Shown: positions 48,701-63,125 of the stretch, in pieces | How positions within the stretch are numbered: position 1 is the stretch's first letter | How the letters are laid out: each line of letters begins with the position of its first letter | From: Arenicola marina | Taxonomy: Eukaryota; Annelida; Polychaeta; Arenicolidae | Direction of reading: 5' to 3' | NCBI GenBank assembly: GCA_964019135.1 | Contig: OZ025264.1 | Span: 36,417,994-36,481,993 of the forward strand | DNA: 64,000 bases | Translations under genes and position numbers: made by a program | The notes under the pieces: generated by a model | Told to the model about the DNA's origin: nothing | Seen by the model: the letters and a program-made list of their open reading frames with translations, nothing else | The model's database searches: none

Positions 48701-51700
48701 TGGTGACACTGACAGAGGTAGCCGTTCACCAGGTCCTCACACTCCCCACTCACACACTTTACTTACGACAGTCGCAGTGTGTACCGGTCCAGCCCTGGTG
48801 ACACTGACAGAGGTAGCCGTTCACCAGGTCCTCACACTCCCCACTCACACACTTCAATTACGACAGTCGCAGTGTGTACCGGCCCACCCCTGGTGACACT
48901 GACAGAGGTAGCCGTTCACCAGGTCCTCACACTCCCCACTCACACACTTTACTTACGACAGTCGCAGTGTGTACCGGCCCAGCCCTGGTGACACTGCCAG
49001 AGGTAGCCGTTCACCAGGTCCTCACACTCCCCACTCACACACTTTACTTACGACAGTCGCAGTGTGTACCGGTCCAGCCCTGGTGACACTGACAGAGCTA
49101 GCCGTTCACCAGGTCCTCACACACCCCACTCACACACTTTACTTACGACAGTCGCAGTGTGTACCGGTCCAGCCCTGGTGACACTGGCAGAGGTAGCCGT
49201 TCACCAGGTCCTCACACTCCCCACTCACACACTTTACTTACGACAGTCGCAGTGTGTACCGGTCCAGCCCTGGGGACACTGACAGAGGTAGCCGTTCACC
49301 AGGTCCTCACACTCCCAACTCACACACTTTACTTACGACAGTCGCAGTGTGTACCGGTCCAGCCCTGGTGACACTGACAGAGGTAGCCGTTCACCAGGTC
49401 TTCACACTCCCGACTCACACACTTTACTGACGACAGTCGCAGTGTGTACCGGTCCAGCCCTGGTGACACTGACAGAGGTAGCCGTTCACCAGGTCCTCAC
49501 ACTCCCCACTCACACACTTTAATTACGACAGTCGCAGTGTGTACCGGTCCAGCCCTGGTGACACTGACAGAGGTAGCCGTTCACCAGGTCCTCACACTCC
49601 CCACTTACACTCTTTACTTACGACAGTCGCAGTGTGTACCGGTCCAGCCCTGGTGACACTGACAGAGGTAGCCGTTCACCAGGTCCTCACACTCCCCACT
49701 CACACACTTTACTTACGACAGTCGCAGTGTGTACCGGTCCAGCCCTGGTGACACTGACAGAGGTAGCCGTTCACCAGGTCCTCACACTCCCCACTCACAC
49801 ACGTTACTTACGACAGTCGCAGTGTGTACCGGTCTAGCCCAGGTGACACTGGCAGAGGTAGCCGTTCACCAGGTCCTCACACTCCCCACTCACACACGTT
49901 ACTTACGACAGTCGCAGTGTGTACCGGTCTAGCCCTGGTGACACTGACAGAGGTAGCCGTTCACCAGGTTCCCACACTCCCCACTCACACACTTTACTTA
50001 AGACAGTCGCAGTGTGTACCGGTCCAGCCCTGGTGACACTGACAGAGGTAGCCGTTCACCAGGTCCTCACACTCCCCACTCACACACTTTACTTACGACA
50101 GTCGCAGTGTGTACCGGTCCAGCCCTGGTGACACTGACAGAGGTAGCCGTTCACCAGGTTCTCACACTCCCCACTCACACACTTTATTTACGACAGACAC
50201 AGGGTGTACCGATCCAGCCCTGGTGACACTGACAGACGCAGCCGTTCACCAGGTTCTCACACTCCCCACTGACACACTTCACTTACGACAGTCGCAGTGT
50301 GTACCGGTCTAGCCCTGGTGACACTGACAGAGGTAGCCGTTCACCAGGTCCTCACACTCCCCACTCACACACTTTACTTAAGACAGTCGCAGTGTGTACC
50401 GGTCCAGCCCTGGTGACACTGACAGAGGTAGCCGTTCACCAGGTCCTCACACTCCCCACTCACACACTTTACTTACGACAGTCGCAGTGTGTACCGGTCC
50501 AGCCCTGGTGACACTGACAGAGGTAGCCGTTCACCAGGTTCTCACACTCCCCACTCACACACTTTATTTACGACAGACACAGGGTGTACCGATCCAGCCC
50601 TGGTGACACTGACAGACGCAGCCGTTCACCAGGTTCTCACACTCCCCACTGACACACTTCACTTACGACAGTCGCAGTGTGTACCGGTCCAGCCCTGGTG
50701 ACACTGACAGAGGTAGCCGTTCACCAGGTCCTCACAATCCCCACTCACACACTTTACTTACGACAGTCGCAGTGTGTACCGGTCCAGCCCTGGTGACACT
50801 GACAGAGGTAGCCGTTCACCAGGTCCTCACACTCCCCACTCACACACGTTACTTACGACAGTCGCAGTGTGTACCGGTCTAGCCCTAGTGACACTGGCAG
50901 AGGTAGCCGTTCACCAGGTCCTCACACTCCCCACTCACACACGTTACTTACGACAGTCGCAGTGTGTACCGGACTAGCCCTGGTGACACTGACAGAGGTA
51001 GCCGTTCACCAGGTCCCCACACTCCCCACTCACACACTTTACTTACGACAGTCGCAGTGTGTACCGGTCCAGCCCTGGTGACACTGACAGAGGTAGCCGT
51101 TCACCAGGTTTTCACACGGCCCACTCACACACTTTACTTACCACAGTCGCAGTGTGTACCGGTCCAGCCCTGGTGACACTGACAGAGGTAGCCATTCACC
51201 AGGTCCTCACACTCCCCACTCACACACTTTACTTACGACAGTCGCAGTGTGTACCGGTCCAGCCCTGGTGACACTGACAGAGGTAGCCGTTCACCAGGTC
51301 CTCACACTCCCCACTCACACACTTTACTTACGACAGTCGCAGTGTGTAACGGTCCAGCCCTGGTGACACTGACAGAGGTAGCCGTTCACCAGGTCCTCAC
51401 ACTCCCCACTCACACACTTCAATTACGACAGTCGCAGTGTGTACCGGTCCAGCCCTGGTGACACTGACAGAGGTAGCCGTTCACCAGGTCCTCACACTCC
51501 CCACTCACACACTTTACTTACGACAGTCGCAGTGTGTACCGGTCCAGCCCTGGTGACACTGACAGAGGTAGCCGTTCACCAGGTCCTCACACTCCCCACT
51601 CACACACTTTACTTACGACAGTCGCAGTGTGTAACGGTCCAGCCCTGGTGACACTGACAGAGGTAGCCGTTCACCAGGTCCTCACACTCCCCACTCACAC

Positions 51701-54700
51701 ACTTCAATTACGACAGTCGCAGTGTGTACCGGTCCAGCCCTGGTGACACTGACAGAGGTAGCCGTTCACCAGGTCCTCACACTCCCCACTCACACACTTT
51801 ACTTACGACAGTCGCAGTGTGTACCGGTCCAGCCCTGGTGACACTGACAGAGGTAGCCGTTCACCAGGTCCTCACACTCCCCACTCACACACTTCAATTA
51901 CGACAGTCGCAGTGTGTACCGGTCCAGCCCTGGTGACACTGACAGAGGTAGCCGTTCACCAGGTCCTCACACTCCCCACTCACACACTTTACTTACGACA
52001 GTCGCAGTGTGTACCGGTCCAGCCCTGGTGACACTGACAGAGGTAGCCGTTCACCAGGTCCTCACACTCCCCACTCACACACGTTACTTACGACAGTCGC
52101 AGTGTGTACCGGTCTAGCCCTGGTGACACTGGCAGAGGTAGCCGTTCACCAGGTCCTCACACTCCCCACTCACACACGTTACTTACGACAGTCGCAGTGT
52201 GTACCGGTCTAGCCCTGGTGACACTGACAGAGGTAGCCGTTCACCAGGTCCCCACACTCCCCACTCACACACTTTACTTAAGACAGTCGCAGTGTGTACC
52301 GGTCCAGCCCTGGTGACACTGACAGAGGTAGCCGTTCACCAGGTCCTCACACTCCCCACTCACACACGTTACTTACGACAGTCGCAGTGTGTACCGGTCC
52401 AGCCTTGGTGACACTGACAGAGGTAGCCGTTCACCAGGTTCTCACACTCCCCACTCACACACTTTACTTACGACAGTCGCAGTGTGTACCGATCCAGCCC
52501 TGGTGACACTGACAGACGCAGCCGTTCACCAGGTTCTCACACTCCCCACTCACACACTTCACTTACGACAGTCGCAGTGTGTACCGGTCCAGCCCTGGTG
52601 ACACTGACAGAGGTAGCCGTTCACCAGGTCCTCACACTCCCCACTCACACACTTTACTTACGACAGTCGCAGTGTGTACCGGTCCAGCCCTGGTGACACT
52701 GACAGAGGTAGCCGTTCACCAGGTCCTCACACTCCCCACTCACACACTTTACTTACGACAGTCGCAGTGTGTACCGGCCCACCCCTGGTGACACTGACAG
52801 AGGTAGCCGTTCACCAGGTTCTCACACTCCCCACTAACACTTTACTTACGACAGTCGCAGTGTGTACCGGTCCAGCCCTGGTGACACTGACAGAGGTAGC
52901 CGTTCACCAGGTCCTCACACTCCCCACTCACACACGTTACTTACGACAGTCGCAGTGTGTACCGGTCTAGCCCTGGTGACACTGGCAGAGGTAGCCGTTC
53001 ACCAGGTCCTCAGACTCCCCACTCACACACGTTACTTACGACAGTCGCAGTGTGTACCGGTCTAGCCCTGGTGACACTGACAGAGGTAGCCGTTCACCAG
53101 TTCCCCACACTCCCCACTCACACACTTTACTTAAGACAGTCGCAGTGTGTACCGGTCCAGCCCTGGTGACACTGACAGAGGTAGCCGTTCACCAGGTCCT
53201 CACACTCCCCACTCACACACTTTACTTACGACAGTCGCAGTGTGTACCGGTCCAGCCTTGGTGACACTGACAGAGGTAGCCGTTCACCAGGTTCTCACAC
53301 TCCCCACTCACACACTTTACTTACGACAGTCGCAGTGTGTACCGATCCAGCCCTGGTGACACTGACAGACGCAGCCGTTCACCAGGTTCTCACACTCCTC
53401 ACTCACACACTTCACTTACGACAGTCGCAGTGTGTACCGGTCCAGCCCTGGTGACACTGACAGAGGTAGCCGTTCACCAGGTCCTCACACTCCCCACTCA
53501 CACACTTTACCTACGACAGTCGCAGTGTGTACCGGTCCAGCCCTGGTGACACTGACAGAGGTAGCCGTTCACCAGGTCCTCACAGTCCCCACTCACACAC
53601 TTTACTTACGACAGTCGCAGTGTGTACCGGCCCAGCCCTGGTGACACTGCCAGAGGTAGCCGTTCACCAGGTCCTCACACTCCCCACTCACACACTTTAC
53701 TTACGACAGTCGCAGTGTGTACCGGTCCAGCCATCGTGACACTGACAGAGGTAGCCGTTCACCAGGTCCTCACGCTCCCCACTCACACACTTTAATTACG
53801 ACAGTCGCAGTGTGTACCGGTCCAGCCCTGGTGACACTGACAGAGGTAGCCGTTCACCAGGTCCTCACACTCCCCACTCACACACTTTACTTACGACAGT
53901 CGCAGTGTGTACCGGTCCAGCCCTGGTGACACTGACAGAGGTAGCCATTCACTAGGTCCTCACACTCCCCACTCACACACTTTACTTACGACAGTCGCAG
54001 TGTGTACCGGTCCAGCCCTGGTGACACTGACAGAGGTAGCCGTTCACCAGGTCCTCACACTCCCCACTCACACACTTTACTTACGACAGTCGCAGTGTGT
54101 ACCGGTCCAGCCCTGGTGACACTGACAGAGGTAGCCGTTCACCAGGTCCTCACACTCCCCACTCACACACTTTACTTACGACAGTCGCAGTGTGTACCGG
54201 TCCAGCCCTGGTGACACTGACAGAGGTAGCCGTTCACCAGGTCCTCACACTCCCCACTCACACACTTCAATTACGACAGTCGCAGTGTGTACCGGTCCAG
54301 CCCTGGTGACACTGACAGAGGTAGCCGTTCACCAGGTCCTCACACTCCCCACTCACACACTTTACTTACGACAGTCGCAGTGTGTACCGGCCCAGCCCTG
54401 GTGACACTGACAGAGGTAGCCGTTCACCAGGTCCTCACACTCCCCACTCACACACTTTACTTACGACAGTCGCAGTGTGTACCGGTCCAGCCCTGGTGAC
54501 ACTGACAGAGGTAGCCGTTCACCAGGTCCTCACACTCCCCACTCACACACTTTACTTACGACAGTCGCAGTGTGTACCGGTCCAGCCCTGGTGACACTGA
54601 CAGAGGTAGCCGTTCACCAGGTCCTCACACTCCCCACTCACACACTTTACTTACGACAGTCGCAGTGTGTACCGGTCCAGCCCTGGTGACACTGACAGAG

Positions 54701-57700
54701 GTAGCCGTTCACCAGGTCCTCACACTCCCCACTCACACACTTTAATTACGACAGTCGCAGTGTGTACCGGTCCAGCCCTGGTGACACTGACAGAGGTAGC
54801 CGTTCACCAGGTCCTCACTCTCCCCACTCACACACTTTACTTACGTCAGTCGCAGTGTGTAACGTTCCAGCCCTGGTGACACTGACAGAGGTAGCCGTTC
54901 ACCAGGTCCCCACACTCCCCACTCACACACTTTAATTACGACAGTCGCAGTGTGTAACGGTCCAGCCCTGGTGACACTGACAGAGGTAGCCGTTCACCAG
55001 GTCCTCACACTCCCCACTCACACACTTTACTTACGACAGTCGCAGTGTGTAACGGTCCAGCCCTGGTGACACTGACAGAGGTAGCCGTTCACCAGGTCCT
55101 CACACTCCCCACTCACACACTTTACTTACGACAGTCGCAGTGTGTAACGGTCCAGCCCTGGTGACACTGACAGAGGTAGCCGTTCACCAGGTCCTCACAC
55201 TCCCCACTCACACACTTTACTTACGACAGTCGCAGTGTGTACCGGTCCAGCCCTGGTGACACTGACAGAGGTAGCCGTTCACCAGGTCCTCACACTGCCC
55301 ACTCACACACTTTACTTACGACAGTCGCAGTGTGTACCGGCCCAGCCCTGGTGACACTGACAGAGGTAGCCGTTCACCAGGTCCTCACACTCCCCACTCA
55401 CACACTTTACTTACGACAGTCGCAGTGTGTGCCGGTCCAGCCCTGGTGACACTGACAGAGGTAGCCGTTCACCAAGTCCTCACACTCCCCACTCACACAC
55501 TTTAATTACGACAGTCGCAGTGTGTAACGGTCCAGCCCTGGTGACACTGACAGAGGTAGCCGTTCACCAGGTCCTCACACTCCCCACTCACACACTTTAC
55601 TTACGACAGTCGCAGTGTGTAAAGGTCCAGCCCTGGTGACACTGACAGAGGTAGCCGTTCACCAGGTCCTCACACTCCCCACTCACACACTTTACTTACG
55701 ACAGTCGCAGTGTGTAAAGGTCCAGCCCTGGTGACACTGACAGAGGTAGCCGTTCACCAGGTCCTCACACTCCCCACTCACACACTTTACTTACGACAGT
55801 CGCAGTGTGTAACGGTCCAGCCCTGGTGACACTGACAGAGGTAGCCGTTCACCAGGTCCTCACACTCCCCACTCACACACTTCAATTACGACAGTCGCAG
55901 TGTGTACCGGTCCAGCCCTGGTGACACTGACAGAGGTAGCCGTTCACCAGGTCCTCACACTCCCCACTCACACACTTTACTTACGACAGTCGCAGTGTGT
56001 ACCGGTCCAGCCCTGGTGACACTGACAGAGGTAGCCGTTCACCAGGTCCTCACACTCCCCACTCACACACGTTACTTACGACAGTCGCAGTGTGTACCGG
56101 TCTAGCCCTGGTGACACTGGCAGAGGTAGCCGTTCACCAGGTCCTCACACTCCCCACTCACACACGTTACTTACGACAGTCGCAGTGTGTACCGGTCTAG
56201 CCCTGGTGACACTGACAGAGGTAGCCGTTCACCAGGTCCCCACACTCCCCACTCACACACTTTACTTAAGACAGTCGCAGTGTGTACCGGTCCAGCCCTG
56301 GTGACACTGACAGAGGTAGCCGTTCACCAGGTCCTCACACTCCCCACTCACACACTTTACTTACGACAGTCGCAGTGTGTACCGGTCCAGCCTTGGTGAC
56401 ACTGACAGAGGTAGCCGTTCACCAGGTTCTCACACTCCCCACTCACACACTTTACTTACGACAGTCGCAGTGTGTACCGATCCAGCCCTGGTGACACTGA
56501 CAGACGCAGCCGTTCACCAGGTTCTCACACTCCCCACTCACACACTTCACTTACGACAGTCGCAGTGTGTACCGGTCCAGCCCTGGTGACACTGACAGAG
56601 GTAGCCGTTCACCAGGTCCTCACACTCCCCACTCACACACTTTACTTACGACAGTCGCAGTGTGTACCGGTCCAGCCCTGGTGACACTGACAGAGGTAGC
56701 CGTTCACCAGGTCCTCACGCTCCCCACTCAAACACTTTACTTACGACAGTCGCAGTGTGTACCGGCCCACCCCTGGTGACACTGACAGAGGTAGCCGTTC
56801 ACCAGGTTCTCACACTCCCCACTCACACACTTTACTTACGACAGTCGCAGTGTGTACCGGTCCAGCCCTGGTGACACTGACAGAGGTAGCCGTTCACCAG
56901 GTCCTCACAGTCCCCACTCACACACTTTACTTACGACAGTCGCAGTGTGTACCGGTCTAGCCCTGGTGACACTGACAGAGGTAGCCGTTCACCAGGTCCC
57001 CACACTCCCCACTCACACACTTTACTTAAGACAGTCGCAGTGTGTACCGGTCCAGCCCTGGTGACACTGACAGAGGTAGCCGTTCACCAGGTCCTCACAC
57101 TCCCCACTCACACACTTTACTTACGACAGTCGCAGTGTGTACCGGTCCAGCCTTGGTGACACTGACAGAGGTAGCCGTTCACCAGGTTCTCACACTCCCC
57201 ACTCACACACTTTACTTACGACAGTCGCAGTGTGTACCGATCCAGCCCTGGTGACACTGACAGACGCAGCCGTTCACCAGGTTCTCACACTCCCCACTCA
57301 CACACTTCACTTACGACAGTCGCAGTGTGTACCGGTCCAGCCCTGGTGACACTGACAGAGGTAGCCGTTCACCAGGTCCTCACACTCCCCACTCACACAC
57401 TTTACTTACGACAGTCGCAGTGTGTACCGGTCCAGCCCTGGTGACACTGACAGAGGTAGCCGTTCACCAGGTCCTCACGCTCCCCACTCAAACACTTTAC
57501 TTACGACAGTCGCAGTGTGTACCGGCCCACCCCTGGTGACACTGACAGAGGTAGCCGTTCACCAGGTTCTCACACTCCCCACTCACACACTTTACTTACG
57601 ACAGTCGCAGTGTGTACCGGTCCAGCCCTGGTGACACTGACAGAGGTAGCCGTTCACCAGGTCCTCACAGTCCCCACTCACACACTTTACTTACGACAGT

Positions 57701-60700
57701 CGCAGTGTGTACCGGTCTAGCCCTGGTGACACTGACAGAGGTAGCCGTTCACCAGGTCCCCACACTCCCCACTCACACACTTTACTTAAGACAGTCGCAG
57801 TGTGTACCGGTCCAGCCCTGGTGACACTGACAGAGGTAGCCGTTCACCAGGTCCTCACACTCCCCACTCACACACTTTACTTACGACAGTCGCAGTGTGT
57901 ACCGGTCCAGCCTTGGTGACACTGACAGAGGTAGCCGTTCACCAGGTTCTCACACTCCCCACTCACACACTTTACTTACGACAGTCGCAGTGTGTACCGA
58001 TCCAGCCCTGGTGACACTGACAGACGCAGCCGTTCACCAGGTTCTCACACTCCCCACTCACACACTTTACTTACGACAGTCGCAGTGTGTACCGGTCCAG
58101 CCCTGGTGACACTGACAGAGGTAGCCGTTCACCAGGTCCTCACACTCCCCACTCACACACTTTACTTACGACAGTCGCAGTGTGTACCGGTCCAGCCCTG
58201 GTGACACTGACAGAGGTAGCCGTTCACCAGGTCCTCACACTCCCCACTCACACACTTCAATTACGACAGTCGCAGTGTGTACCGGCCCACCCCTGGTGAC
58301 ACTGACAGAGGTAGCCGTTCACCAGGTCCTCACACTCCCCACTCACACACTTTACTTACGACAGTCGCAGTGTGTACCGGCCCAGCCCTGGTGACACTGC
58401 CAGAGGTAGCCGTTCACCAGGTCCTCACACTCCCCACTCACACACTTTACTTACGACAGTCGCAGTGTGTACCGGTCCAGCCCTGGTGACACTGACAGAG
58501 GTAGCCGTTCACCAGGTCCTCACACACCCCACTCACACACTTTACTTACGACAGTCGCAGTGTGTACCGGTCCAGCCCTGGTGACACTGACAGAGGTAGC
58601 CGTTCACCAGGTCCTCACACTCCCCACTCACACACTTTACTTACGACAGTCGCAGTGTGTACCGGTCCAGCCCTGGTGACACTGACAGAGGTAGCCGTTC
58701 ACCAGGTCCTCACACTCCCCACTCACACACTTTAATTACGACAGTCGCAGTGTGTACCGGTCCAGCCCTGGTGACACTGACAGAGGTAGCCGTTCACCAG
58801 GTCCTCACACTCCCCACTCACACACTTTACTTACGTCAGTCGCAGTGTGTAACGGTCCAGCCCTGGTGACACTGACAGAGGTAGCCGTTCACCAGGTTCT
58901 CACACTCCCCACTCACACACTTTAATTACGACAGTCGCAGTGTGTAACGGTCCAGCCCTGGTGACACTGACAGAGGTAGCCGTTCACCAGGTCCTCACAC
59001 TCCCCACTCACACACTTTACTTACGACAGTCGCAGTGTGTAACGGTCCAGCCCTGGTGACACTGACAGAGGTAGCCGTTCACCAGGTCCTCACACTCCCC
59101 ACTCACACACTTTACTTACGACAGTCGCAGTGTGTAACGGTCCAGCCCTGGTGACACTGACAGAGGTAGCCGTTCACCAGGTCCTCACACTCCCCACTCA
59201 CACACTTTACTTACGACATTCGCAGTGTGTACCGGCCCAGCCCTGGTGACACTGCCAGAGGTAGCCGTTCACCAGGTCCTCACACTTCCCACTCACACAC
59301 TTTACTTACGACAGTCGCAGTGTGTACCGGTCCAGCCCTGGTGACACTGACAGAGGTAGCCGTTCACCAGGTCCTCACACTCCCCACTCACACACTTTAC
59401 TTACGACAGTCGCAGTGTGTACCGGCCCAGCCCTGGTGACACTGCCAGAGGTAGCCGTTCACCAGGTCCTCACACTCCCCACTCACACACTTTACTTACG
59501 ACAGTCGCAGTGTGTACCGGTCCAGCTCTGGTGACACTGACAGAGGGAGCCGTTCACCAAGTCCTCACACTCCCCACTCACACACTTTAATTACGACAGT
59601 CGCAGTGTGTAACGGTCCAGCCCTGGTGACACTGACAGAGGTAGCCGTTCACCAGGTCCTCACACTCCCCACTCACACACTTTACTTACGACAGTCGCAG
59701 TGTGTAACGGTCCAGCCCTGGTGACACTGACAGATGTAGCCGTTCACCAGGTCCTCACACTCCCCACTCACACACTTTACTTACGACAGTCGCAGTGTGT
59801 AACGGTCCAGCCCTGGTGACACTGACAGATGTAGCCGTTCACCAGGTCCTCACACTCCCCACTCACACACTTTACTTACGACAGTCGCAGTGTGTAACGG
59901 TCCAGCCCTGGTGACACTGACTGAGGTAGCCGTTCACCAGGTCCTCACACTCCCCACTCACACACTTTACTTACGACAGTCGCAGTGTGTAACGGTCCAG
60001 CCCTGGTGACACTGACAGATGTAGCCGTTCACCAGGTCCTCACACTCCCCACTCACACACTTTACTTACGACAGTCGCAGTGTGTACCGGTCCAGCCCTG
60101 GTGACACTGACAGAGGTAGCCGTTCACCAGGTCCTCACACTCCCCACTCACACACTTTACTTACGACAGTCGCAGTGTGTACCGGTCCAGCCCTGGTGAC
60201 ACTGACAGAGGTAGCCGTTCACCAGGTCCTCACACTCCCCACTCACACACTTTACTTACGACAGTCGCAGTGTGTAACGGTCCAGCCCTGGTGACACTGA
60301 CAGAGGTAGCCGTTCACCAGGTCCTCACACTCCCCACTCACACACTTTACTTACGACAGTCGCAGTGTGTAACGGTCCAGCCCTGGTGACACTGACAGAG
60401 GTAGCCGTTCACCAGGTCCTCACACTCCCCACTCACACACTCTACTTACGACAGTCGCAGTGTGTAACGGTCCAGCCCTGGTGACACTGACAGAGGTAGC
60501 CGTTCACCAGGTCCTCACACTCCCCACTCACACACTTTACTTACGACAGTCGCAGTGTGTACCGGTCCAGCCCTGGTGACACTGACAGAGGTAGCCGTTC
60601 ACCAGGTCCTCACACTCCCCACTCACACACTTTACTTACGACAGTCGCAGTGTGTACCGGTCCAGCCCTGGTGACACTGACAGAGGTAGCCGTTCACCAG

Positions 60701-63014
60701 GTCCTCACACTCCCCACTCACACACTTTACTTACGACAGTCGCAGTGTGTAACGGTCCAGCCCTGGTGACACTGACAGAGGTAGCCGTTCACCAGGTCCT
60801 CACACTCCCCACTCACACACTTTACTTACGACAGTCGCAGTGTGTAACGGTCCAGCCCTGGTGACACTGACAGAGGTAGCCGTTCACCAGGTCCTCACAC
60901 TCCCCACTCACACACTCTACTTACGACAGTCGCAGTGTGTAACGGTCCAGCCCTGGTGACACTGACAGAGGTAGCCGTTCACCAGGTCCTCACACTCCCC
61001 ACTCACACACTTTACTTACGACAGTCGCAGTGTGTACCGGTCCAGCCCTGGTGACACTGACAGAGGTAGCCGTTCACCAGGTCCTCACACTCCCCACTCA
61101 CACACTTTACTTACGACAGTCGCAGTGTGTAACGGTCCAGCCCTGGTGACACTGACAGAGGTAGCCGTTCACCAGGTCCTCACGCTCCCCACTCACACAC
61201 TTTACTTACGACAGTCGCAGTGTGTAACGGTCCAGCCCTGGTGACACTGACAGATGTAGCCGTTCACCAGGTCCTCACACTCCCCACTCACACACTTTAC
61301 TTACGACAGTCGCAGTGTGTAACGGTCCAGCCCTGGTGACACTGACAGAGGTAGCCGTTCACCAGGTCCTCACACTCCCCACTCACACACTTTACTTACG
61401 ACAGTCGCAGTGTGTAACGGTCCAGCCCTGGTGACACTGACAGAGGTAGCCGTTCACCGGGTCCTCACACTCCCCACTCACACACTTTACTTACGACAGT
61501 CGCAGTGTGTACCGGTCCAGCCCTGGTGACACTGACAGAGGTAGCCGCTCACCAGGTCCTCACGCTCCCCACTCACACACTTTACTTACGACAGTCGCAG
61601 TGTGTACCGGTCCAGCCCTGGTGACACTGGCAGAGGTAGGCGTTCACCAGGTCCTCACACTCCCCACTCACACACTTTACTTACGACAGTCGCAGTGTGT
61701 ACCGGTCCAGCCCTGGTGACACTGGCAGAGGTAGCCGTTCACCAGGTCCTCACACTCCCCACTCACACACTTTACTTACGACAGTCGCAGTGTGTAACGG
61801 TCCAGCCCTGGTGACACTGACAGAGGTAGCCGTGCACCAGGTCCTCACACTCCCCACTCACACACTCTACTTACGACAGTCGCAGTGTGTAACGGTCCAG
61901 CCCTGGTGACACTGACAGAGGTAGCCGTTCACCAGGTCCTCACACTCCCCACTCACACACTTTACTTACGACAGTCGCAGTGTGTAACGGTCCAGCCCTG
62001 GTGACACTGACAGAGGTAGCCGTTCACCAGGTCCTCACACTCCCCACTCACACACTTTACTTACGACAGTCGCAGTGTGTAACGGTCCAGCCCTGGTGAC
62101 ACTGACAGAGGTAGCCGTTCACCAGGTCCTCACACTCCCCACTCACACACTCTACTTACGACAGTCGCAGTGTGTAACGGTCCAGCCCTGGTGACACTGA
62201 CAGAGGTAGCCGTTCACCAGGTCCTCACACTCCCCACTCACACACTTTACTTACGACAGTCGCAGTGTGTACCGGTCCAGCCCTGGTGACACTGACAGAG
62301 GTAGCCGTTCACCAGGTCCTCACACTCCCCACTCACACACTTTACTTACGACAGTCGCAGTGTGTAACGGTCCAGCCCTGGTGACACTGACAGAGGTAGC
62401 CGTTCACCAGGTCCTCACACTCCCCACTCACACACTTTACTTACGACAGTCGCAGTGTGTACCGGTCCAGCCCTGGTGACACTGGCAGAGGTAGCCGTTC
62501 ACCAGGTCCTCACACTCCCCACTCACACACTTTACTTACGACAGTCGCAGTGTGTAACGGTCCAGCCCTGGTGACACTGACAGAGGTAGCCGTTCACCAG
62601 GTCCTCACACTCCCCACTCACACACTTTACTTACGACAGTCGCAGTGTGTACCGGTCCAGCCCTGGTGACACTGACAGAGGTAGCCGTTCACCAGGTCCT
62701 CACACTCCCCACTCACACACTTTACTTACGACAGTCGCAGTGTGTAACGGTCCAGCCCTGGTGACACTGACAGAGGTAGCCGTTCACCAGGTCCTCACAC
62801 TCCCCACTCACACACTTTACTTACGACAGTCGCAGTGTGTAACGGTCCAGCCCTGGTGACACTGGCAGAGGTAGCCGTTCACCAGGTCCTCACACTCCCC
62901 ACTCACACACTTTACTTACGACAGTCGCAGTGTGTACCGGTCCAGCCCTGGTGGCACTGGCAGAGGTAGGCGTTCACCAGGTCCTCACACTCCCCACTCA
63001 CACACTTTACTTAC
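39740..63014 (-). repeat. 95-bp tandem array B, about 245 copies (23 kb), each with a 5' splice site
   Basis: Same unit design as array A: 85 bases of the end of exon w2 plus donor plus 10 intron bases. Most units keep GACTGTC|GTAAGT. Named variants include GTAATT (plus TTAATTACGAC), loss of GT (plus CTTAAGAC), and CGATCC/GACGCAG units near the left end. Indels occur at 43.81 kb (-2) and 48.09 kb (-5). Units recur in long blocks: 43.66-46.9 kb matches 52.67-55.9 kb at an offset of 9018 bp, 41.76 kb matches 49.44 kb at 7688 bp, an eight-unit (760-bp) period occurs near 56.1-58.0 kb, and a five-unit (475-bp) period near 60.1-61.0 kb. The leftmost units are the most degraded. Confidence 0.94.
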
Positions 63015-63125
63015 GACAGTCGCAGTGTGTACCGGTCCAGCCCTGGTGACACTGGCAGAGGTAGCCGTTCACCAGGTCCTCACACTCCCCACTCACACAG
63101 GGACTAGACTCGCATTCGTCGATGT
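63015..63125 (-). CDS. Exon w2: EGF-like domain, source exon of 95-bp array B
   Basis: 111 bp, phase 1/1, with acceptor TCTTCCAG and donor TGTC|GTAAGT. Residues run [37 protein letters not shown], including the seventh cysteine. It is the only copy in array B with the DIDECESSP start. It is nearly identical to w19, so exon and array were probably copied together. Correct splicing requires choosing the first of about 245 donors. Confidence 0.9.

Noticed and set aside
39740-63014. Assembly artefact as a full explanation of the arrays
   Set aside because: Units carry many ordered sequence variants, and arrays of different units occur at ten exons, so collapse or duplication errors cannot explain the pattern. 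Exact copy numbers and the 9-kb duplication still depend on the assembly.
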